Source: Phycisphaerae bacterium (lineage in GTDB: Bacteria; Planctomycetota; Phycisphaerae; UBA1845; PWPN01). Taken from it: a DNA stretch of 9,843 nt. Positions 4,462-9,843 of the stretch are shown here, one piece after another. Location: contig PWPN01000259.1 of the NCBI GenBank assembly GCA_003557125.1, positions 1 through 9,843 on the forward strand, read 5' to 3'. The translations under genes were made by a program, and so were the position numbers. Under the pieces are notes generated by a model that was not told the DNA's origin, searched no databases, and saw only the letters and a program-made list of their open reading frames with translations. How positions within the stretch are numbered: position 1 is the stretch's first letter; the number at the start of each line of letters is the position of its first letter.

Positions 4462-6612
4462 GTGGCCAAATCGAAGAATCATCGTCTTATTTCCGGCCAG
4501 GATGACCAGGCGGTCCTCGGCCCCGCTCCCCAGACGGTCGTCGGCGTGTTTCGCGGGCATCGGCGAGGTTTCGGCTTCGTCATTCCCCAGTCACCGGACA
4601 AGGCAGGCGACCTCTTCATCCCCCCGGGCTTTACGCACAACGCGATGACCGGCGACACGGTCGTCGCCCGAATCATGAAGCGACCCGCATTCCGGGGACG
4701 GGGACGGGCCAAAGCCCCGCTCGAGGATGTGACCGGCCGCGCCGAGGCCGAGATTGTCGAGATACTCGAGCGAGGCCAAAGTCGATTCGTGGGCAGGCTC
4801 GCCAAGGACGGGAAACGATGGCTAGTCATTACCGACGGCAACATTCTCGACGACCCCATCGTAATCCCCGACGTGAAGGCGACCCGTGCGCGGGCCGGCG
4901 ATCAGGTCGTTGTCGAAATCATCGAATATCCGGTCGGCGAGCGGATCGCCCGCGGTGCGGTCGTGGAGGTGCTCGGGCGCAGCGGCGATCCGGAAATCGA
5001 CATCGTCAGTATCATCCGTCAATATCACCTCCGCGATGCGTTCGAGTCGGAGGCCTTGCGCGAAGCGCGAGCCGTGGTCGATAAGTACGATCACGAGAAG
5101 GCACGTGCGGACCGGCTCGACCTGCGTGATGAGGTCGTGGTTACGATCGACCCGGATGACGCGCGCGACTTCGATGACGCGATCTCCATTCGCGTGCTGG
5201 ACAACGGCCATTGGGAACTCGGCGTGCACATCGCGGACGTGTCGTATTTCGTCGAGGACGGCGGCGCGCTCGACGCCGAAGCCAAGGCGCGCGGCAACAG
5301 CGTCTATTTTCCCCGCCACGTGCTTCCCATGTTACCGGAGGTCCTCAGCAACGGCCTGTGCAGTCTCCAGGAGGACCAGGAACGCCTCGCCAAAAGCGTG
5401 TTTATCGAGTACGACACGAAGGGCCGACGCGCCCGTAAACGCTACGCCAATACTGTCATCCGCTCGAACCATCGGCTCACCTATCGCGATGCCGCCGCGA
5501 TTCTCGACGGAAAGACCGGCGACGCACCGGTTCAGGTCGTGCAGCTTCTGAAGCGCATGGATCGGCTGGCGCGACGCATCCAGAAGCGACGGCACGCCGA
5601 TGGGATGATCGTCCTCGACCTGCCTGAGATCGAACTGGTACTGGACGACCGGGACCAGGTGATCGACGTCACCCCTGCCGAGTCCGGTTTTCCGCATACG
5701 ATCATCGAGATGTTCATGGTCGAGGCCAACGAAGCGGTGGCCGAGTTGTTTTCCCGGCTGCGGGTCCCCCACCTGCGGCGCATTCATCCGGAGCCCCCGC
5801 CCGGCTCGCAGGCCAAGCTCACACGTTTTCTGAGGATCGGCGGCCGCAAGCTTCCCGACACGCTGGATCGCGAGGCCATGCTGAAACTGCTGGCATCGGT
5901 GCGCGGCAAACCGGAATCCTTCACGATCAATCTGGCTGTCTTGCGATCGATGGCCCAGGCGGAATACTCACCGGCCTCGTCGGGCCATTTCGCGCTGGCC
6001 AGCAAGCATTACTCCCATTTCACCTCGCCGATTCGCCGATATCCCGACCTGATCATCCATCGCCTCCTCCAGATGTACCTGGACGGCAAGCTCAAGACGC
6101 CGCGCATGCGGCATGGTGCGCCATCCGAAAAGACATTGGCGGAAATCGGCCGACATTGCAGTTATTCCGAACGGCATGCCGAGGCAGCGGAAAAAGAGCT
6201 CAGGATGGTGAAAATTCTGCGACTGCTCGAGCATCGCCTCGGTGACATCGAGGAAGGCGTGGTGACGGGCGTGACGCGGATCGGCCTGTTCGTGCAGCTG
6301 CGACGCTACCTCGTCGAAGGGCTCGTGCGATTCGGCGATCTGCCGGACGACTGGTGGGACGTGGATGTCAATGCGGGTTGCGTGGTCGCGCGACAACGCA
6401 ATATCCGGATCGGGATCGGCGACCTCCTCAAAGTGCAGATCGCCCATGTGAATATCGCCATCCGAGAACTGGACTTGGCTGTCCCGCCCGACGTGTTCAG
6501 CAAACGCGAAAAAAAGGGCAAGGCTGTCGCCGTTTCGAAAGGCGACAAATCACGCCCGGCACGGGGTCGCAAGGCCCCTGCCCGCGGCCGCGGACGACGT
6601 CGCCGTTCCTGA
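4462..6612 (+). CDS. rnr: Ribonuclease R (RNase II/RNB family 3'-5' exoribonuclease)
   Basis: Processive hydrolytic 3'-to-5' exoribonuclease that degrades structured RNA, acting in mRNA and rRNA turnover in the cytoplasm. Using GTG 4462 the protein is 716 residues (E. coli RNase R is 813, and shorter forms are common). A cold-shock-like domain begins near residue 28 (GVFRGHRRGFGFVIP). The RNB catalytic domain carries the metal-binding aspartates D230, D236, D238 and D239 in TIDPDDARDFDDA, followed by GVHIADVSYFV and NSVYFPRHVLPMLPEVLSNG. The conserved SPIRRYPDLIIHRLL lies at about 522-536. An S1 RNA-binding domain spans about 597-675 (EEGVVTGVTRIGLFVQL). The C-terminal 40 residues are Lys/Arg-rich, as in other RNase R proteins, and probably bind RNA. 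All catalytic residues are intact. It is divergent from the regulator gene and 227 bp upstream of gcvT, and so is probably its own transcription unit. Confidence 0.95.
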   Translation: MAKSKNHRLISGQDDQAVLGPAPQTVVGVFRGHRRGFGFVIPQSPDKAGDLFIPPGFTHNAMTGDTVVARIMKRPAFRGRGRAKAPLEDVTGRAEAEIVEILERGQSRFVGRLAKDGKRWLVITDGNILDDPIVIPDVKATRARAGDQVVVEIIEYPVGERIARGAVVEVLGRSGDPEIDIVSIIRQYHLRDAFESEALREARAVVDKYDHEKARADRLDLRDEVVVTIDPDDARDFDDAISIRVLDNGHWELGVHIADVSYFVEDGGALDAEAKARGNSVYFPRHVLPMLPEVLSNGLCSLQEDQERLAKSVFIEYDTKGRRARKRYANTVIRSNHRLTYRDAAAILDGKTGDAPVQVVQLLKRMDRLARRIQKRRHADGMIVLDLPEIELVLDDRDQVIDVTPAESGFPHTIIEMFMVEANEAVAELFSRLRVPHLRRIHPEPPPGSQAKLTRFLRIGGRKLPDTLDREAMLKLLASVRGKPESFTINLAVLRSMAQAEYSPASSGHFALASKHYSHFTSPIRRYPDLIIHRLLQMYLDGKLKTPRMRHGAPSEKTLAEIGRHCSYSERHAEAAEKELRMVKILRLLEHRLGDIEEGVVTGVTRIGLFVQLRRYLVEGLVRFGDLPDDWWDVDVNAGCVVARQRNIRIGIGDLLKVQIAHVNIAIRELDLAVPPDVFSKREKKGKAVAVSKGDKSRPARGRKAPARGRGRRRRS

Positions 6613-6692
6613 GCCCTGGCAGGATTATGCATGGCCTCAGACGCCCATCATAGCCCTGCATTTCCGCCATCTGTCGACAGGTGCGCCCCGGT

Positions 6693-6698
6693 TTGACA
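6693..6698 (+). promoter_or_regulatory. Possible -35 element upstream of gcvT
   Basis: A perfect TTGACA sits 142 bases before the gcvT start. The matching -10 is poor: TACGTT at 6716-6721 gives 17-bp spacing but only three of six consensus bases. A 5-bp stem, GGCGT (6708-6712) with ACGCC (6739-6743), with CGTT/AACG inside it, precedes TTTTT at 6751-6755. This could be a weak terminator of rnr or leader structure. A perfect 10-bp palindrome CTGTCGACAG lies at 6671-6680. I see no glycine-riboswitch core in this gap (6613-6839). Confidence 0.3.
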
Positions 6699-6824
6699 GC
6701 ACCTCAGGGCGTGGATACGTTGGAGCGGAACGCTGACAACGCCACTAAGATTTTTGTACCCCCCTGCGGTGCCTCGGGGAGTGTAAAATACCTGAGAGCA
6801 ATGGGGCAACAGGTTCGGCAGCAC

Positions 6825-6833
6825 AGGAAGGGA
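6825..6833 (+). promoter_or_regulatory. Shine-Dalgarno that sets the gcvT GTG start
   Basis: AGGAAGGGA lies six bases before GTG 6840. It supports that start over in-frame upstream codons at 6681 and 6801, which would add residues absent from the GcvT family. Confidence 0.75.
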
Positions 6834-6839
6834 CGGCTT

Positions 6840-7922
6840 GTGAAACAGACACCGCTTCATGATTTTCACGTCCAGCACGGCGCGAAGATGGTCGATTTCG
6901 CCGGCTGGCAGATGCCTCTGCTTTATACGGGCATCGTTCCGGAACACATCCATACGCGTCAGGTCGGCTCGCTCTTCGATGTCTCGCACATGGGCAGGAT
7001 CGAAGTGCACGGCCCGCAAGCCGAGGAACTGCTCGAACGCGTCTGCACGCGCCGACTCGGCGACGCGCAGGTCGGCCAGTCGCGTTACAGCCATATTTGC
7101 AACGAAGCAGGCGGCATCCTGGATGACGTCATCGTCTCACGACACGAAAAGCACTGGCTCGTCGTCTGCAATGCGGCCAATCGTGAACGGATCGTCGCCT
7201 GGCTCGGCGAGCACGCTGCCGATCGGGATGTGGAGCTACGCGACGTCACGGATCAGACGCTCATGGTGGCTTTGCAGGGACCGGCTGCCATCGAGACTCT
7301 GGCCGGCAGACTGCCCGTGCCCATCGACACCTTGAAGAAGTATCGGTTCACCACAGGGGCCTTCATGGGCATTCCCTATACGATCGCCCGCAGCGGCTAC
7401 ACGGGGGAAGACGGCGTCGAGCTGATCCTGCCGGCCTCGGTGGCTGGGATGCTCGGAGCGGTTCTGCCGACCGACGATGATGCGTCGCTCAAGCCGGCGG
7501 GGTTGGGTGCACGCGATACGCTCCGGTTGGAAGCGGGGATGCCGCTCTACGGCCATGAGTTGAGCGAAGAGACCGATACGCTCTCCGCGGGGATGGCCTG
7601 GTGCGTGGACCTGGCCAAGGATTTCGTCGGTGCCGACCGCCTCCGGTCGATCGCGGCCGAGGGGCCTGCACGAAAGCTCGTCGGCATCGAACTCGAGGGC
7701 CGTCGTATCGCCCGACCGGGCACGCGTCTTGTGGACGGCTCCGGCGAGATCGGTACGGTCACGAGCGGCACTTTTGCGCCTACGCTCGAAAAGAGCATCG
7801 CCATGGCCTACGTTCGCTCGGACGCCTCGGAGGCTGGGCGTGAGTTGGCCGTCGAGCTGGGAGGCAAATCGACGACACGGGCGCGGGTCGTGCCACTCCC
7901 CTTTTACAAGCGCACCGACTGA
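6840..7922 (+). CDS. gcvT: Aminomethyltransferase, glycine cleavage system T protein
   Basis: Transfers the aminomethyl carbon held on the lipoyl arm of GcvH to tetrahydrofolate, releasing ammonia and giving 5,10-methylene-tetrahydrofolate. From GTG 6840 the protein is 360 residues, against 364 in E. coli. It starts KQTPLHDFHVQHGAKMVDF, typical of the family. Landmarks are SLFDVSHMG (44-52) and GGILDDVIV (91-99), which contains the folate-site aspartate. Further on are NAANRERIVAWL, RSGYTGEDGVELILPA, LGARDTLRLEAGMPLYGHE and GTVTSGTFAPTLEKSIAMAYV, all strongly conserved. It is followed after 119 bp by gcvH and then gcvPA, so the three form a gcv cluster. The family also includes YgfZ-like folate proteins, but the full set of GcvT motifs and the neighbours exclude that. 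Confidence 0.97.
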   Translation: MKQTPLHDFHVQHGAKMVDFAGWQMPLLYTGIVPEHIHTRQVGSLFDVSHMGRIEVHGPQAEELLERVCTRRLGDAQVGQSRYSHICNEAGGILDDVIVSRHEKHWLVVCNAANRERIVAWLGEHAADRDVELRDVTDQTLMVALQGPAAIETLAGRLPVPIDTLKKYRFTTGAFMGIPYTIARSGYTGEDGVELILPASVAGMLGAVLPTDDDASLKPAGLGARDTLRLEAGMPLYGHELSEETDTLSAGMAWCVDLAKDFVGADRLRSIAAEGPARKLVGIELEGRRIARPGTRLVDGSGEIGTVTSGTFAPTLEKSIAMAYVRSDASEAGRELAVELGGKSTTRARVVPLPFYKRTD

Positions 7923-7978
7923 CGCAACGGTTCCTATGGACGGATCGACATAAGCAGGCTGAGGCGGATCTTAGGACC

Positions 7979-8018
7979 CAGCCGGGATGGAGCCGGCCGA
8001 CTCCGCACAACTCGGCTG
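7979..8018 (+). other. Potential stem-loop between gcvT and gcvH
   Basis: CAGCCG (7979-7984) can pair with CGGCTG (8013-8018). Inside it, GGAG (7989-7992) can pair with CTCC (8001-8004). The structure ends eight bases before the gcvH Shine-Dalgarno. No T-run follows, so it is not an intrinsic terminator. It may stabilise or space the message, or be chance in GC-rich sequence. Confidence 0.25.
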
Positions 8019-8025
8019 CATGAAT

Positions 8026-8032
8026 AAGGAGG
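8026..8032 (+). promoter_or_regulatory. Strong Shine-Dalgarno of gcvH
   Basis: AAGGAGG lies nine bases before GTG 8042. It is the best match to the anti-SD in the window and fixes the GTG as the start. The H protein is needed in stoichiometric amounts, so strong translation fits. Confidence 0.8.
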
Positions 8033-8041
8033 CACAGCATC

Positions 8042-8428
8042 GTGAGCGCGGTACCCGACGATCGCAAGTACACGCAGACGCACGAGTGGTTGCTCGTGGA
8101 AGGCCAAGTCGTAACCGTCGGCATCACGCAGTATGCGGCCGACGAACTGACGGACATCACCTACGTGGAACTGCCCGAGACAGGCACGGATGTCGCCGCA
8201 GTCAGCGCGATGGGCGAGATCGAATCGGTCAAAGCCACGAGTGATATCGTCGCACACGTGTCCGGCAAGGTCATCGAGATCAACGGGGCCTTGGCCGACG
8301 AGCCGGGCCTGGTCAATACGGACCCCTTCGGCCGCGGCTGGATGGTCAAAGTGCAGGCGGACGACCTGTCGGCCCTGGAAGGCCTGATGGACGCGTCAGC
8401 CTACGCCGCCCTGCTGAGCGAAGGATAA
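8042..8428 (+). CDS. gcvH: Glycine cleavage system H protein (lipoyl carrier)
   Basis: 128 residues from GTG 8042, against 129 in E. coli. This small carrier shuttles the methylamine group from P protein to T protein, and then electrons to dihydrolipoamide dehydrogenase, on a lipoylated lysine. That lysine is in GEIESVKATSD, the standard ESVKA context. The N-terminus DRKYTQTHEWL and the segments VGITQYAADELTDITYVELP, VSGKVIEINGAL and GRGWMVKV follow the family along its whole length. It lies between gcvT and gcvPA on the same strand. No lipoate-attachment gene (lipA, lipB or lplA) is in the window. Confidence 0.97.
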   Translation: MSAVPDDRKYTQTHEWLLVEGQVVTVGITQYAADELTDITYVELPETGTDVAAVSAMGEIESVKATSDIVAHVSGKVIEINGALADEPGLVNTDPFGRGWMVKVQADDLSALEGLMDASAYAALLSEG

Positions 8429-8500
8429 GAACGCTGACTGTACGTGTGCTGTGAAGATGCTTTGCGGTCGGCAAGGATACCCCGAAACCGGGTCATAGCC

Positions 8501-9838
8501 ATGAACTACATCCAGATAACCGATGCGGACGTCCGGCACATGCTCCAGACGATCGGAGTGAATCGGGTGGACGCGATGTTCAAGGATATACCGGCCGGCG
8601 CGCGGCTCGATCGGCCTTTGTGCCTGCCCGAGGCCCTTTCGGAGATGGAGCTTGTCGGTGAGCTCAATCGGCTGGCCGACACGAACCGCGACGCCCGCGA
8701 GCAGATCTGCTTTTTAGGCGGCGGCTGTTACGACCATTTCATCCCGACGGTTGTCGATTACCTCGCAACACAGGGCGAGTTCGTGACCGCCTACACCCCC
8801 TACCAGGCCGAGGCGTCCCAGGGCTCGCTCCAGGCGTTCTACGAATACCAGACGATGATCTGCGAGCTGACGGGGATGGACGTCTCGAACGCTTCGCTCT
8901 ACGAGGGGGCGACGGCCGCGGCCGAGGCTGTCCTCATGGCCCGTTCGATCACCGGGCGCCGCAGGGTCGTGGTATCGGCCGGCGTCCATCCCGAGACGCG
9001 CGGCGTGCTGGACACCTACGTGCAGAGTCTGCCCATCGAGCCGGCCGTCGTGGAGACGTTCGACGGCGCGACGCACCTCGAGGATCTCCGGCGGGCCGTC
9101 AACAAAGACACAGCCGCCGTCCTCATCCAGACGCCCAACTTTTTCGGCGCGATCGAGCGGCTCGACACGATCGTCGCGATCGCCCAGGCAGCCGGTGCCC
9201 TGACGATCGTGTCGGTCGATCCGATCAGCTGCGCACTGCTCAAACGCCCGGGGGACCTGGGTGCCGACATCGTCGTCGGCGACGCACAGCCGCTGGGCAT
9301 CCCGATGGGTCTGGGCGGGCCGTCACTGGGTTTCATGGCCTGCAAACAGAAACACATGCGCAAAATGCCGGGCCGCCTCGTCGGCGCGACGACGGACGCG
9401 GAAGGGAGACAGGCGTATTGCCTGACGCTTCAGACACGCGAACAGCACATCCGACGCGAACGCGCGACGAGCAACATCTGCACGAATCAGGGGCTGCTCG
9501 CGCTTCGCGTCGCCATCTATCTCAGTGCCGTCGGCAAACGAGGGGCGACGCGCGTCGCTTCGCTGTGCCTCGATAAATCGCACTACGCAGCCGACCGGAT
9601 CGCCGAGCTCGACGGGTTCGAAATGCGGTTCGGCACGCCCTTTTTCAAGGAATTCGTCGTCCGCACGTCCAAGGACATCGACCGCCTGCTTGCGCATGGC
9701 CGATCCCGCGGTCTGATGGTCGGGGTCCCGCTCCGTCGATGGTCCGATGAGATGCGCGATTGCCTGCTGATCGCGGTCACCGAGAAACGGACGCGCGCCG
9801 AGATCGACGCGTTAGTCAGCGCGCTGAAGGACGCATAA
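8501..9838 (+). CDS. gcvPA: Glycine dehydrogenase (decarboxylating) subunit 1, P1 protein
   Basis: N-terminal half of the split glycine decarboxylase. With subunit 2 it removes CO2 from glycine and loads the aminomethyl group on the lipoyl arm of GcvH. From ATG 8501 the protein is 445 residues, normal for GcvPA (about 450). Family-specific segments are FLGGGCYDHFIP, YTPYQAEASQGSLQAFYEYQ, NASLYEGATAAAEA, TPNFFGAIE, QPLGIPMGLGGPSLGFMA, MPGRLVGATTDAEGRQAYCL and LQTREQHIRRERATSNICTN. Position 8501 is chosen because MNYIQITDADVRHML matches the family start. An in-frame GTG at 8444 would add 19 unconserved residues, and neither start has a strong SD; AAGGAT at 8473-8478 is too far from 8501. The PLP lysine belongs to subunit 2 (gcvPB), which is expected just past the right edge; only five bases follow the stop codon here. 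Confidence 0.95.
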   Translation: MNYIQITDADVRHMLQTIGVNRVDAMFKDIPAGARLDRPLCLPEALSEMELVGELNRLADTNRDAREQICFLGGGCYDHFIPTVVDYLATQGEFVTAYTPYQAEASQGSLQAFYEYQTMICELTGMDVSNASLYEGATAAAEAVLMARSITGRRRVVVSAGVHPETRGVLDTYVQSLPIEPAVVETFDGATHLEDLRRAVNKDTAAVLIQTPNFFGAIERLDTIVAIAQAAGALTIVSVDPISCALLKRPGDLGADIVVGDAQPLGIPMGLGGPSLGFMACKQKHMRKMPGRLVGATTDAEGRQAYCLTLQTREQHIRRERATSNICTNQGLLALRVAIYLSAVGKRGATRVASLCLDKSHYAADRIAELDGFEMRFGTPFFKEFVVRTSKDIDRLLAHGRSRGLMVGVPLRRWSDEMRDCLLIAVTEKRTRAEIDALVSALKDA

Positions 9839-9843
9839 TCTCA

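Noticed and set aside
4818..5551. Overlapping plus-strand frames inside rnr (starting 4818 and 4886)
   Set aside because: They are Arg/Ser-rich shadows of the RNase R frame, which carries all catalytic motifs.
6760..6805. CTGAGAG segment before gcvT as a possible thiamine (TPP) riboswitch piece
   Set aside because: The rest of the TPP aptamer, including the downstream conserved CTGATCTGG-like part, is absent, and the gene context is glycine cleavage rather than thiamine.

Overview
This is a GC-rich chromosomal window carrying eight complete or nearly complete genes. It looks like a free-living bacterium with ordinary metabolism; I see no mobile element, CRISPR array, tRNA, rRNA or defence locus. 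The most likely source is an anaerobic member of the Planctomycetota, possibly Phycisphaerae. That is an inference from three things: the style of the small membrane-protein pair at the left, a biotin synthase with the cluster-site pattern I associate with anaerobes, and a glycine decarboxylase split into two subunits. No marker gene is present to prove the lineage.

Layout. (1) Positions 58-3341, plus strand, hold a compact block. It starts with a perfect 9-bp x 4 tandem repeat abutting a Shine-Dalgarno sequence, then two small single-span membrane proteins that overlap by ATGA and appear to be diverged paralogues, then biotin synthase (bioB), then a FabF-type beta-ketoacyl-ACP synthase overlapping bioB by 8 bp. 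(2) Positions 3342-3540 are a convergent intergenic region with a perfect 7-bp-stem hairpin. (3) Positions 3541-4164, minus strand, encode an ArsR-like winged-helix regulator with a Lys/Arg/Ser/Ala-rich, histone-H1-like N-terminal tail. (4) Positions 4165-4461 are a divergent control region with a strikingly AT-rich island, a 12-bp perfect palindrome and TATAAT on both strands. (5) Positions 4462-6612 encode ribonuclease R. (6) Positions 6840-9838 carry gcvT, gcvH and gcvPA of the glycine cleavage system. gcvPB, the PLP-lysine subunit, is not present and should lie just beyond the right edge.

How the genes fit together. bioB and the ketoacyl synthase could share a biotin or fatty-acid role, since pimeloyl precursors are made by fatty-acid enzymes. 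The gcv genes encode the T, H and P1 proteins that, with P2 and dihydrolipoamide dehydrogenase, oxidise glycine to CO2, NH3 and methylene-tetrahydrofolate. RNase R is a general RNA-turnover enzyme with its own GTG start and strong ribosome-binding site.

I did not find a clearly new multi-gene system. The items most worth a second look are the altered auxiliary Fe-S site of BioB, the H1-tailed regulator with its palindromic AT island, and the paired membrane proteins whose ribosome-binding sites both sit in or against tandem repeats.
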